A stretch of 31,367 nt of DNA from SIG78 sp045585955 (GTDB lineage Bacteria; Verrucomicrobiota; Lentisphaeria; Victivallales; Victivallaceae). The translations under genes and the position numbers were made by a program. The notes below the pieces were generated by a model. It worked only from the letters and a program-made list of their open reading frames with translations. It ran no database searches and had not been told where the DNA came from. The DNA lies in the NCBI GenBank assembly GCA_045585955.1, contig JAZMZK010000056.1, positions 1 through 31,367 on the forward strand, in the 5' to 3' direction. The first letter of the stretch is position 1; every line of letters begins with the position of its first letter. This document shows positions 1-8,445 of the stretch, one piece after another.

Positions 1-53
1 GCTTTTTTTTATGCCTGAAAATATATTTTAGACAACTTTCCGGATTGGAGATA

Positions 54-82
54 TTGAAAATTTATTGCCCTGGCTGTATAAT
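54..82 (+). promoter_or_regulatory. sigma70-type promoter of the GntR regulator
   Basis: A TTGAAA -35 (54-59) and a perfect TATAAT -10 (77-82) are separated by 17 bases. Transcription should begin near 89, so the in-frame ATG at 65 lies inside the promoter and the ATG at 116 is the likely start. The T-run at 3-10 looks like the tail of a terminator whose hairpin lies before the window. Confidence 0.7.
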
Positions 83-115
83 GCTTTCAGACGATTTGTT
101 GGGAAGCATTTTTTT

Positions 116-1183
116 ATGACAGAAACTGAAAAATCAAAGTATAATTTACGGCGGGATTTGATTTACCAGGAGCTTTATGATTTGGTTGTCAACTCTCTAC
201 CCGGCACCCGCCTGCCCAGCGAAAACGCTCTTGCCGCCAAATTCAAAGTTGCCCGCATGACAGTAGCGTGGGCGTTTAAGAAGCTGGAAAGAGAGAATCT
301 TATTGAACGGCGCAAAGGCAGCGGTTCTTTTGTTAAAGGTGTGCGTACTGTAACTTACTTTCTGCCTGCAATGGATTGCCTGACCCGGCAGGATGGCAAC
401 GGAGCCATTCACCGGCAAATCATGCAAGGCTTGATGCGTGGGGCAGAAAATTTGCAGCTGCGGTTTGAAACTATGATCCCGTGTCTGGAAAACAGCCGCT
501 TCAAGTACACTCCACGATTGATGACTTCGCTCAATTCCGGATCACTGGTGGTGTTGACCCACTGGTTTGGAGAGATGTTTCACATATTAGCCGAAAAGCG
601 TATCCGTACTGCCGTAGTGAGCAATCAGGAAAATTGCCGGGGCTTGAAGCAATACATGACCGATTGGTTCGTTTGTGAAGGCAAACGACGCTTCGCTGTA
701 AGAAAAGTTTTGCAATTATTGCAGGAAAAAGCCTGCCGCAAGATCGCCATAACCAACCTTTACCCGGAAGATAGACATCACCCGATAACCGAAACTTATC
801 TGGAATACATACAAGAGAAATCCGGTATGCCCGTAATTATAAATCTGCCGAAACTGCTGCTGGCTCCATGTCAATCGAGGAGTATATTGCAAAGCCATTT
901 ACAGGCAGCTTACGAAAAAGAGAAGTTTGACGCATTGCTTATCAATACCGGTCAAATGTTTTTGGGTAAAAATATCAATGAGTATTGCGGTTTGCCGGAA
1001 AGTGTGCGGATTTTTGGAGTGAATATTCAAAAAGAGCAGGTATTGCTGGAAAATCCTTTCCCTTATTGTTATGCACCTTACGAAAAAATGGGGGAAGATG
1101 CTGTGGAGTTGTTGGCACTTTCTGCGCGGCAGGGAGTATGCCGGAAATACGATTATATTTTTGAGAATATAAACTTATTGTGA
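116..1183 (+). CDS. GntR-family transcriptional regulator with periplasmic-binding-protein-like sensor domain
   Basis: This is a DNA-binding regulator of about 355 residues. Residues 12-75 form a GntR-type winged helix, recognisable from LPSENALAAKF, then RMTVAWAFKKLE, then the wing RRKGSGSFV. Residues from about 115 to the end look like the LacI/GalR-type ligand-binding fold found in GntR regulators of the AraR kind, which usually sense a sugar. The ATG at 116 is preferred over the in-frame ATG at 65 because a consensus promoter occupies 54-82. The pseudopilin gene starts 43 bases downstream on the same strand and is followed by a secreted hydrolase, so the regulator probably controls this local carbohydrate locus. 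Its ligand cannot be read from the sequence. Confidence 0.85.
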   Translation: MTETEKSKYNLRRDLIYQELYDLVVNSLPGTRLPSENALAAKFKVARMTVAWAFKKLERENLIERRKGSGSFVKGVRTVTYFLPAMDCLTRQDGNGAIHRQIMQGLMRGAENLQLRFETMIPCLENSRFKYTPRLMTSLNSGSLVVLTHWFGEMFHILAEKRIRTAVVSNQENCRGLKQYMTDWFVCEGKRRFAVRKVLQLLQEKACRKIAITNLYPEDRHHPITETYLEYIQEKSGMPVIINLPKLLLAPCQSRSILQSHLQAAYEKEKFDALLINTGQMFLGKNINEYCGLPESVRIFGVNIQKEQVLLENPFPYCYAPYEKMGEDAVELLALSARQGVCRKYDYIFENINLL

Positions 1184-1226
1184 ATAGAAACTGATTATGG
1201 AAATCTTAAATTGCAGGAGAGTTATT

Positions 1227-1973
1227 ATGAAAAAAATCCAACACTTTACTTTGATCGAACTCTTGGTCGTGATCGCAATAATAGCCATTCTGGCGGCAAT
1301 GCTTTTACCCGCCTTGTCAGCCGCACGGGCACGAGCCAATGCCGCAAGCTGCTTGAGTAATCTTAAACAGCTGGGACTGGCTTATCAGCAGTACAGCATT
1401 GACAGTAAAGGCTGGCTGCTGCCGTCCTCGCAGGATGGAAATACTTCAACCATGTGGCTGTATACCATTCGTGATATGATCTATGGCGATGAAAATAAAA
1501 AAGGCAGTCCGGCATACGCCGGAGAAAATACTTATGCGGTCTTCCGCTGTCCGGGCGAAGCTGTCGGTTTCGGTCTGAACGGCAACGGATTTTATGCTTA
1601 TGCTCATTACGCCCATAATGCCCGCGGCTGCGGTCAACCCAAGGCGGATGGCACATGGAATTACCGCCCCCGCAATGAAGCAAATTTACTTGCTCCTGAC
1701 CGGGCAACTGTTTTTGTAGATAACGCCCGGAAGAATGCTTACAGCGTAGATTATACCAATTCAACATATATAGCCTACCGTCATGGCGGAACGCCTTTTG
1801 ATGAGGTGGTCAGTAAACAAGATGTTACATCTCCGGGCAGTGTGACCAATGTGGTATACTACGCCGGAAATGCTGCGGAAATCGACCATAAAGCCATTTA
1901 CGGCACATTCTGGCTTTGTGAAGGTATAACCTATATGGATAAAGTTCAAGTGATTACCGATCCGGTAAATTAA
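1227..1973 (+). CDS. Type II secretion-like pseudopilin (prepilin-type N-terminus, H-X9-DG family relative)
   Basis: A 248-residue protein. It starts MKKIQHFTLIELLVV and continues with a hydrophobic segment to about residue 31, the class III signal of prepilins and pseudopilins, including the conserved Glu at +5. The body resembles the DUF1559/H-X9-DG family: Ala-rich helix, then ASCLSNLKQLGLAYQQYS, then a C-terminal region with RHGG. The usual NVLFADG ending is altered here to NVVYYAGNA. The ATG at 1227 is chosen over 1197 because AGGAGA at 1214-1219 is well spaced from it. The residue before the Phe is His, not the canonical Gly. It is probably co-transcribed with the upstream regulator. 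In Lentisphaerota such proteins commonly accompany regulators and secreted hydrolases; their role is unproven. Confidence 0.88.
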   Translation: MKKIQHFTLIELLVVIAIIAILAAMLLPALSAARARANAASCLSNLKQLGLAYQQYSIDSKGWLLPSSQDGNTSTMWLYTIRDMIYGDENKKGSPAYAGENTYAVFRCPGEAVGFGLNGNGFYAYAHYAHNARGCGQPKADGTWNYRPRNEANLLAPDRATVFVDNARKNAYSVDYTNSTYIAYRHGGTPFDEVVSKQDVTSPGSVTNVVYYAGNAAEIDHKAIYGTFWLCEGITYMDKVQVITDPVN

Positions 1974-2045
1974 AAATTACCCGTGATAGATTGTGCTTTT
2001 GATCTTTTTATACAACTTTTGAGACAAAAATCGCATTGATTTTAT

Positions 2046-2074
2046 TTGCATAACCTTTTGTGGGGTTATATATT
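2046..2074 (+). promoter_or_regulatory. Candidate promoter for the secreted hydrolase gene
   Basis: TTGCAT (2046-2051) and TATATT (2069-2074) are 17 bases apart in the AT-rich 147-base gap before the gene at 2121. The -35 is one mismatch from good consensus. The spacing supports it, but other AT-rich hexamers are nearby. Confidence 0.45.
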
Positions 2075-2120
2075 CTCTTTGAACAACTTATTAAATATAT
2101 ACAATTGTGGAGGATCTTTT

Positions 2121-5100
2121 ATGAAAAACATTTTTACAGCTTTGCTGGCAGGCTCGCTTTTTGCTGCCGGATTTACTGCCGGAGCACAGTCGGTCAAATT
2201 TATTGATGAAGTCAGCTCCTGGAAGCAATCCAAGGTCGCTTGCGAAAAAGCCGGTGATAACCTCCGGATCAATGTTGTTGCCAATGCTCGGGGCAACTAT
2301 GGGCAGTTCTGGAAATATATACCGCCGGTACCCAATGGTAAATACATACAAGTCAAAGTCGATGCTATGGAAAACTCCGGAGCTTTCTGCTGGGTGCAAA
2401 GTCCCAGCAGTTCGGTCAAACGCTCTTTCGGGGTACTGTTTGCCGGAATCAATACTTTTGCTCCTCAAGTCAAAACCTCATTTGCCTGGTCGTTCAATCT
2501 GAACGGGGCGGGCAAAAATGTGGGTTCGTGGATAACTTTCAACAGCTATGATATATCCGCCGCCCCCGAAAACAGTCTGGTGGCACTTAAAGAGCCTGCC
2601 GAGGGGGCTTTGAAGGTGGGCGATACGCTTTCTTTCAAGATTTTCCGCAGCACACCTTGTGCCAATCCGGTAAAAATCAGGATTTTTGTTACTGCTCATA
2701 AAAAGCGGGCGTTGCAGAACTTTCAGCTCGCCAAAGAACGGAGCTTTGATGCCGTGTACGACGAAGCAAACAAGTGCTACACAGCCAGCGTAAAAGTTAC
2801 CAAAGATGCTTTCAGCTTTGATTCCGACAAAGATAAAATGTATATGGTCGCCGCTGCCGAACTGGATGGTTTGGCAACTTATTACACCATGCCCTTTGCT
2901 GTAAAAATCGCTACTGCCAACAAGATACCCACGGCGTTGTTTACTGCCGACTCCCCCTCCACCCGGGAAAACCGGCAGGCGTGGTTCGATCTGACTTCAG
3001 GCAAAAAAAATCTGGCGTTGAAGAAACCCATCCAATTCATGCCCAAAGGCAACTACCACTTGACGCAGGACAAAAAAGGTGCCGCCGGGAATGATGCCAC
3101 TGACCTTACCGACGGCAGCATTACCAAGCGTGCTTCCGATACCATCTGGTTCGACCGCAAAGCTGTGGGGTTTTACGGCGGCGTGAATACGGTATTTATG
3201 CGGCTTGATCTGGGGAGTGTTCAGCCGGTGGACTACATAGCTTTGCGGGCGTTGGGAGGTTCGGAAACCGGTTTCCGCTGGCCGAAAAAGTTTGAAGTCT
3301 ATGTATCCAAAGACAACGACAAATTCTACCGGGCGACCGAAATGGTCAAACTGGCTCCAGCCGAAGCCTATCAGAGCGATTTTGTCAAAACTTACTATTA
3401 CCCGGAAAACCGGAAATGGGCACAGAGTGTCTGCAAAACTTTCAAACTTTTGGTCAATGCCGATGCCCGGTATGTGATCGTTAAACTTACGCTGGATAAA
3501 CACTTTTTCAGCGATGAAATGGCAGTTATCGCCGCCGAAAAGAAAGATGCAAACTTCAACCTCGCTTATGAAGGCAGCGGCTTTGCCGTGCCCCAGGACA
3601 GCTTGACCGCCCAACCCCGCTTGCCGGAATTGGCAGTTGTCAAGGGCGTTGCCGCACCCCAGGCGATCAGTATCAGCGATTACCGCATCGACCGCAAAAA
3701 AATCAAAAAAGCCGAAGTGGTAGTTGAGCTGCCGGAAGAGTTGACCATCTTCAAACACACTCCGGAAAAAATCACTCTCAACGGCAAAAAGTATCACCGC
3801 TACCGCATTCCCACCAAAAAAGATAAATTAAGTATCAGCTACCTTTATATATTAAGCAGCGACAAGACCCCCGATCAGCTGCCGCCCGCCAATATCTATG
3901 TGGAGTACGACGGCAAAACCGGCTTCAAGCAAACTTTGCCCATCAAGGTTGTGACTTTGCCGGAGTTTGAAACTTTCAAAAAAATGCCGGTCTGTCTGTC
4001 GTGGATGACTACGGAAAGTTATTTTGACTCCTACCCCGATTTGCTGAAAAATTACAAGCGTTTCGGCTTCAACGGTGCCGGAGTATTCCCCCGTTTCTGG
4101 ATCCGCAATCCCAAGGCTGACCCCTCGGATAAGATCCGGCGTTACGAAGAGATCCGCAAAGCCGGGTTGAAACTCTATATGAACGACTCCGCCATGCACG
4201 AAATGATCCGCAACAAAAAAGCCGGTCACGAAGTATATTGCATTACCAAACAACCCAGCAAGCTCACTTGCCCCAGCTATACCGGAGTATATTATCAGAA
4301 AGAGATGGAGCGTATTGCCCGCTGTGTGGTTATGAGCAAGCCGCAGCATGTTTTGCTGGATATCGAGTGCTTCAACTACGCTTTCCGCCGTTCCACCAAA
4401 GAGTGTTCCCGCTGCGTGGCGGCGATCAAAGCGTCAGGCTTGAGCGACCGCGAATACATCTACTCTTGCGGTAAACGCATGATCGGCGATATAGCCAAAG
4501 CTCTGGAAAAAGGAGCTAAAGAAGCCAACATCCCCGTACCCCAACTGCACATGTACGACCTTGACCGTTTGGATAACTCCCACGGCATAACCCGCTTTAC
4601 AGACCTTTATCCGGACTTGATCAAGAGTTCCCAGCCCAGTTTGTATATTGGCGGACACCCGCCGGTGATCCAGAAAAATATCCGTGCCAACTATAAACTT
4701 ATCGGCAAAAAAGATATTTTGCCCTGGCTCTCCACCGGGTGCTATGGCGAATATGACTCATATCTGGTAGAACCCATCGTGCTGGAAGCCTTTATGAACG
4801 GTGCGGGCGGGGTTTTGAACTACGCTTTCAACCATTTTGCTGATTCACCGCTGGATTTCTACTATCACGCAATGGCGGTAATGAAGCTTGCGCCGTATGA
4901 AGAGCTGCTTTTGAACTGCGAACACCCCGAAATCACCGGCAGCAACGACAAGATGTTTTACAGCATGGCAAAGCGTGGCAACGAACTTCTGCTGCTGGTG
5001 GGCAACTATTACCGGGCAAATCCCGAAACCACGGTCAAACTGCCCTTCGCCCAGGCAAGTGTGCTGGATTTGAACACCAAAGCAAAAAGCACCGCCAACA

Positions 5101-5162
5101 GCGAATTCAAGATCAATGTTGAACCGGGCAAATTCAATTTGTACTATATAAAAGGTAAATAA
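2121..5162 (+). CDS. Secreted glycoside-hydrolase-like protein with F5/8C (CBM32-like) domain
   Basis: A 1013-residue exported protein. Residues 1-22 are a signal peptide (MKNIFTALLAGSLFAAG, likely cleaved after TAGA). The N-terminal part to about 290 looks like beta domains. Residues of about 296-465 resemble a discoidin/F5-8C carbohydrate-binding module (DLTDGSITKR, then VFMRLDLGSVQPVDYIAL, then KKFEVYVSKDNDKFY). From about 621 to 940 the pattern suggests a TIM-barrel hydrolase: SWMTTESYFDSYPDLLKNYK, LLDIECF near 745, and PWLSTGCYGEYDS near 867, which supplies acidic candidates. A beta tail ends the protein. The ATG at 2121 follows GGAGG (2109-2113), so the 25-residue upstream extension is rejected. 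I cannot assign a GH family. It probably attacks a host or plant glycan outside the inner membrane. Confidence 0.75.
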   Translation: MKNIFTALLAGSLFAAGFTAGAQSVKFIDEVSSWKQSKVACEKAGDNLRINVVANARGNYGQFWKYIPPVPNGKYIQVKVDAMENSGAFCWVQSPSSSVKRSFGVLFAGINTFAPQVKTSFAWSFNLNGAGKNVGSWITFNSYDISAAPENSLVALKEPAEGALKVGDTLSFKIFRSTPCANPVKIRIFVTAHKKRALQNFQLAKERSFDAVYDEANKCYTASVKVTKDAFSFDSDKDKMYMVAAAELDGLATYYTMPFAVKIATANKIPTALFTADSPSTRENRQAWFDLTSGKKNLALKKPIQFMPKGNYHLTQDKKGAAGNDATDLTDGSITKRASDTIWFDRKAVGFYGGVNTVFMRLDLGSVQPVDYIALRALGGSETGFRWPKKFEVYVSKDNDKFYRATEMVKLAPAEAYQSDFVKTYYYPENRKWAQSVCKTFKLLVNADARYVIVKLTLDKHFFSDEMAVIAAEKKDANFNLAYEGSGFAVPQDSLTAQPRLPELAVVKGVAAPQAISISDYRIDRKKIKKAEVVVELPEELTIFKHTPEKITLNGKKYHRYRIPTKKDKLSISYLYILSSDKTPDQLPPANIYVEYDGKTGFKQTLPIKVVTLPEFETFKKMPVCLSWMTTESYFDSYPDLLKNYKRFGFNGAGVFPRFWIRNPKADPSDKIRRYEEIRKAGLKLYMNDSAMHEMIRNKKAGHEVYCITKQPSKLTCPSYTGVYYQKEMERIARCVVMSKPQHVLLDIECFNYAFRRSTKECSRCVAAIKASGLSDREYIYSCGKRMIGDIAKALEKGAKEANIPVPQLHMYDLDRLDNSHGITRFTDLYPDLIKSSQPSLYIGGHPPVIQKNIRANYKLIGKKDILPWLSTGCYGEYDSYLVEPIVLEAFMNGAGGVLNYAFNHFADSPLDFYYHAMAVMKLAPYEELLLNCEHPEITGSNDKMFYSMAKRGNELLLLVGNYYRANPETTVKLPFAQASVLDLNTKAKSTANSEFKINVEPGKFNLYYIKGK

Positions 5163-5175
5163 GTAAAGCTGTTTC

Positions 5176-5207
5176 AAGCCTGCCGCTCACCGGGGCAGGC
5201 TTTTTTT
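5176..5207 (+). terminator. Rho-independent terminator after the secreted hydrolase
   Basis: A 9-bp stem, AAGCCTGCC (5176-5184) with GGCAGGCTT (5194-5202), a 9-base loop, and seven T's (5201-5207). It lies 13 bases after the stop codon. Confidence 0.9.
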
Positions 5208-5276
5208 ATGGCAGCGGCAAAAGGGGGAGAGCATGTGGGATAAAACACATATTTTTCGATATTTGTTCTGTTTTAC

Positions 5277-5305
5277 TTGAAAATCTCTTTTATGCATGGT
5301 ATCTT
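5277..5305 (+). promoter_or_regulatory. Candidate promoter of the ceramidase-like gene
   Basis: TTGAAA (5277-5282) and TATCTT (5300-5305) are separated by 17 bases, in the region between the terminator and the next gene. The -10 is overlapped by a loose inverted repeat, GGTAT (5298-5302) and ATACC (5316-5320), which could be a regulator site but is short enough to be chance. Confidence 0.5.
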
Positions 5306-5344
5306 ATTAATGTATATACCATAAATTATATAGGAGAATATACT

Positions 5345-6682
5345 ATGAGTAACTTTGAATTCGGTTTTTCCCGTGAAGACATCACTCCGGCATTGGGTGC
5401 CCCCCTTTGCGGATATTTCAACCCCCGCCCCAACAAGGGGGCACTTGACCGCTTGAATGTCAAGGCGGCGGCGTTCCGCACCGGCGACAAGATCGCTGCC
5501 ATCGTTTCTTACGATCTTTGTCTGATGGCCCGCGCGGTGATGGACGGCATTGCTGAAAAGGTCAACGCTGTATTGCCCGAACTGGCAGGCAACACCCTTT
5601 ACTGCTGCACCCATACTCACACCGGACCTTACACCAGCAAGCTCTTCGGTGCCGACTGCGATGCAAGCTACATGGAAAGTCTGACTGCCAAAACCATCTC
5701 TGTTCTGCAGCAGGCAGTCAAATCCCTTGCTCCGGCTGAACTTTACGCCGCCACCACTGAATGTACCACGCTGGCGTTCAACCGCCGCTACATTATGAAA
5801 AACGGCAAAACTCTGACCAACCCCGGCAAACTCAATCCTGAAATCGACCACCCGGAAGGCACCACCGATCCCCGGATCATTATGATGCAGGTCAAACAGA
5901 ACGGCAAAGCGGTCTTTATGCTGGCAAATATCTCCAACCACACCGACACCATCGGCGGCGACTGGGTTTCTGCCGACTGGCCGGGCATCATGGAAAAAGA
6001 AATGCAGTATGCTCTGGGTTACGATATACCGGTAATGACCATCATTGCTCCCCAGGGCAACATCAACCACTTCGATGTTTCCACCGGCGAAAGCCAGACC
6101 GATTACGCCGAAGCCGTGCGTATCGGCAAGGGCTATGCGGCGGTGCTGTTGAGTGCATTGTACCGCTTGAGAAAGATGGATGATCTGGATATCCGTACTG
6201 ATATGAGCGAGTTTGAAGCACCTTACTATCAGGTTTCCGATGCTGAATACAACGAAGCCAAAAAGGTTTACGAAGAAAACAAAGATGCCGTTATGGAAGA
6301 CGGCCGGGACTTCACCAGCGAAGATATTGCCCGGGGCGTACCCTTTGTGAAAAAATACTTTGCCCAGCGTTTGATGGAATGCCGTGACAAAGCCATTCAG
6401 GGCAAGCGTATGGAACAGCAGATCGTTATAGCGTTCAACAAAGAGCTGGCGATCGTTTCGCTGCCTGCCGAACCTTTTGTGGAACTGGGTATTGCCATCC
6501 GCAAAGAATCCCGCTACCCCATGACTGTGCTGGCGGCTCTGGGTATGGGCGAAGTCGGCTATGTGGGCTTGCCCAACAACTACGGCAACGGCGGTTACGA
6601 AACCAGTCCCTCCCGTGGCTTGGCTGACCCCACTGTGGGCGAAGCAATGATCGCCGGAGCGATCAAGCTGCTCAATAAATAA
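5345..6682 (+). CDS. Neutral/alkaline ceramidase-fold hydrolase, cytoplasmic
   Basis: A 445-residue protein matching the N-terminal domain of the neutral/alkaline non-lysosomal ceramidase family (amidohydrolases with a zinc site). Visible family marks are FGFSREDITP at the start, GYFNPRP, the metal-binding CTHTHTGP at about 88-95, and NHTDTIGGDWVSADWPG at about 197-213. Characterised secreted ceramidases are roughly 650-750 residues with a C-terminal Ig-like domain. Here that domain and any signal peptide are missing, so the enzyme should act in the cytoplasm. The start is supported by AGGAGAA just upstream. It sits between a secreted hydrolase and a DUF4091 protein, flanked by terminators, so it is likely its own transcription unit. 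The substrate may well not be ceramide; members in this setting are often linked to glycan catabolism. Confidence 0.8.
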   Translation: MSNFEFGFSREDITPALGAPLCGYFNPRPNKGALDRLNVKAAAFRTGDKIAAIVSYDLCLMARAVMDGIAEKVNAVLPELAGNTLYCCTHTHTGPYTSKLFGADCDASYMESLTAKTISVLQQAVKSLAPAELYAATTECTTLAFNRRYIMKNGKTLTNPGKLNPEIDHPEGTTDPRIIMMQVKQNGKAVFMLANISNHTDTIGGDWVSADWPGIMEKEMQYALGYDIPVMTIIAPQGNINHFDVSTGESQTDYAEAVRIGKGYAAVLLSALYRLRKMDDLDIRTDMSEFEAPYYQVSDAEYNEAKKVYEENKDAVMEDGRDFTSEDIARGVPFVKKYFAQRLMECRDKAIQGKRMEQQIVIAFNKELAIVSLPAEPFVELGIAIRKESRYPMTVLAALGMGEVGYVGLPNNYGNGGYETSPSRGLADPTVGEAMIAGAIKLLNK

Positions 6683-6694
6683 ATCAAAAACAAT

Positions 6695-6733
6695 AAGCCG
6701 CCGAATATTCGCAAAAGAGTTTGAGGCGGCTTT
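6695..6733 (+). terminator. Likely terminator after the ceramidase-like gene
   Basis: AAGCCGCC (6695-6702) pairs with GGCGGCTT (6725-6732) across a 22-base loop. The T tract is poor (TTTAAAATTTT), so termination may be partial, allowing some read-through into the DUF4091 gene at 6762. Confidence 0.6.
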
Positions 6734-6761
6734 AAAATTTTACGGAAAGTGCGCATATTTC

Positions 6762-8429
6762 ATGGATATACCGGCAGTTGATTTCAAGTGGGCAAGTTCG
6801 TTGGAAAAGGTTTTTTTCCGACCCGGGCTGGAAATTGCGGAGTATGATCACGCAACTGCCTTGCAGGGCGAAGTATTCTCTTTGCAGCTGGCGTATAAAG
6901 TACCATTCAATCTGAACAAGCCGGAGTGGTCGGTGATTTCCGACATCGCTGATTGTGTGGAAATAAGATACACCCGGTCGATCATTGCCGATTACTTTGG
7001 CGAAGTTGTCGATAAGGATAATGTTATTGACGATACGCCCGGACTTTACCCGGATTTGTTAAGCAAGCTTGAGTCTTACCGCCCTGCCGGAAATATGTGG
7101 CAGACTTTGTGGCTCACGATCAGGATCCCCCACGAACTTGCCGCCGGTAAATATACTTTGCAGCTTAAACTCAAGCACGAAACACCTTACCGCCCGGAGC
7201 GGAAGCTGGAAGTCGTTTCGCCGGAATTTACCTTGGAAGTGCTGCCGGTGCATCTGCCGGAAGCGGATTTGAAAGTGACCAACTGGTTCTATTGCGACAG
7301 CATTTGCCACTACTACGATGTGGAACCGTGGAGCGACAGATTTTTTGAAATAGTCAAAAACTATTTTATCAATATGCGCAAACATGGTCAGAATATGATC
7401 TATGTGCCCATGTTCACGCCGCCTCTGGATACCTTTATCGGGCACGAGCGCATGACCATTCAGAGTATCGGTGTGGAGGAAGATGCGGAAGGCAAACTGC
7501 ATTTTGATTTCACCCGGCTGGAGCGGTATATCCGCCTTGCGTTGGAGTGCGGCATGGAGTATTTGGAATTTTCTCACATGTTCACCCAATGGGGAGCAAA
7601 ATTCACGCCCAAGATCATGGTGAAACTTGCTGACGGCAAACTGGTGCGCCGCTTCGGGTGGGATGTGGAAGCTGCTTCGGAAAAATATCGTAATTTCCTT
7701 GCCGCATTGATGCCGGAATTGGGCAGGCTTTTGCAGAAAAACAACTGGCTTGAAATAGCCTATTTTCATATTTCTGACGAGCCTTATGAAAGCAGTCTGG
7801 CAACTTATGAGTTTGCCTCAAAGCTCTTCCGGAACAATCTGCCGGGGGCAAGATTTATTGATGCGTTGAGCCGGAAAGAGTTTTTTGAGCGTGGTTTGGT
7901 TTCCATTCCCGTACCCTCCAACAACCGTCTGGAAGAATTCCGGGCTTTGGAGCTGCCGGAGCGCTGGACTTATTACTGTGTAAGTCAGTGGAAAGATGTA
8001 CCCAATATGTTTGTAAACATGCCGTCGGCACGGAACCGCATACTGGGATTGCTTTTGTATGTTTACAATATAGAAGGATTTCTGCACTGGGGATTCAACT
8101 TTTACTTGAGCCAGTATTCGCTTTTCCCCATCGATCCGTATTTGGATACTACGGCGGGGCACGGTTTCCCGGCGGGCGACGCTTTCAAGGTCTACCCGGG
8201 CAAAGACGGCGTGCCGGAAGATTCCATCCGCCACGAAGTCTTTTTTGAAGCGGTACAGGATCTGGCGGCGCTTCAACTTTGGGAGTGCCACACCAGCCGG
8301 GAAGAGGTGTTGGCATTTATTGCCGGAGAGTGCGGCGGCCAACTGCCCACCATGTTTGAATACCCCCGCAGCAGCGAGTGGCTTTTGGAGTTCCGGCAGA
8401 AACTCAATAAAAAGCTTGCCGGAAAATAA
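6762..8429 (+). CDS. DUF4091 domain-containing protein
   Basis: A 555-residue protein without a signal peptide or membrane segment. The N-terminal 170 residues look like a beta-sandwich (FSLQLAYKV, RIPHELAAGKYTLQLKLK). The remainder resembles the glycoside-hydrolase-like DUF4091 domain, with IAYFHISDEPYESSLATYEF near 335-350 as its signature and RWTYYCVSQWKDVPN further on. The Asp-Glu pair in SDEP is the obvious catalytic candidate by analogy with clan-A glycosidases. No strong Shine-Dalgarno precedes the ATG (GGAAAG at 6744-6749 is distant). It is probably a cytoplasmic or intracellular partner in the sugar-polymer locus. The exact reaction is unknown for the family. Confidence 0.75.
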   Translation: MDIPAVDFKWASSLEKVFFRPGLEIAEYDHATALQGEVFSLQLAYKVPFNLNKPEWSVISDIADCVEIRYTRSIIADYFGEVVDKDNVIDDTPGLYPDLLSKLESYRPAGNMWQTLWLTIRIPHELAAGKYTLQLKLKHETPYRPERKLEVVSPEFTLEVLPVHLPEADLKVTNWFYCDSICHYYDVEPWSDRFFEIVKNYFINMRKHGQNMIYVPMFTPPLDTFIGHERMTIQSIGVEEDAEGKLHFDFTRLERYIRLALECGMEYLEFSHMFTQWGAKFTPKIMVKLADGKLVRRFGWDVEAASEKYRNFLAALMPELGRLLQKNNWLEIAYFHISDEPYESSLATYEFASKLFRNNLPGARFIDALSRKEFFERGLVSIPVPSNNRLEEFRALELPERWTYYCVSQWKDVPNMFVNMPSARNRILGLLLYVYNIEGFLHWGFNFYLSQYSLFPIDPYLDTTAGHGFPAGDAFKVYPGKDGVPEDSIRHEVFFEAVQDLAALQLWECHTSREEVLAFIAGECGGQLPTMFEYPRSSEWLLEFRQKLNKKLAGK

Positions 8430-8445
8430 TTTCAGACAATAAAAA

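Noticed and set aside
2997..3797. 266-codon open frame antisense to the secreted hydrolase
   Set aside because: The sense frame has signal peptide, domains and a strong ribosome site; the antisense frame has none and follows its codon bias.
5273..6070. 265-codon open frame antisense to the ceramidase-like gene
   Set aside because: It is a shadow of the sense frame, which carries the family's metal motif.
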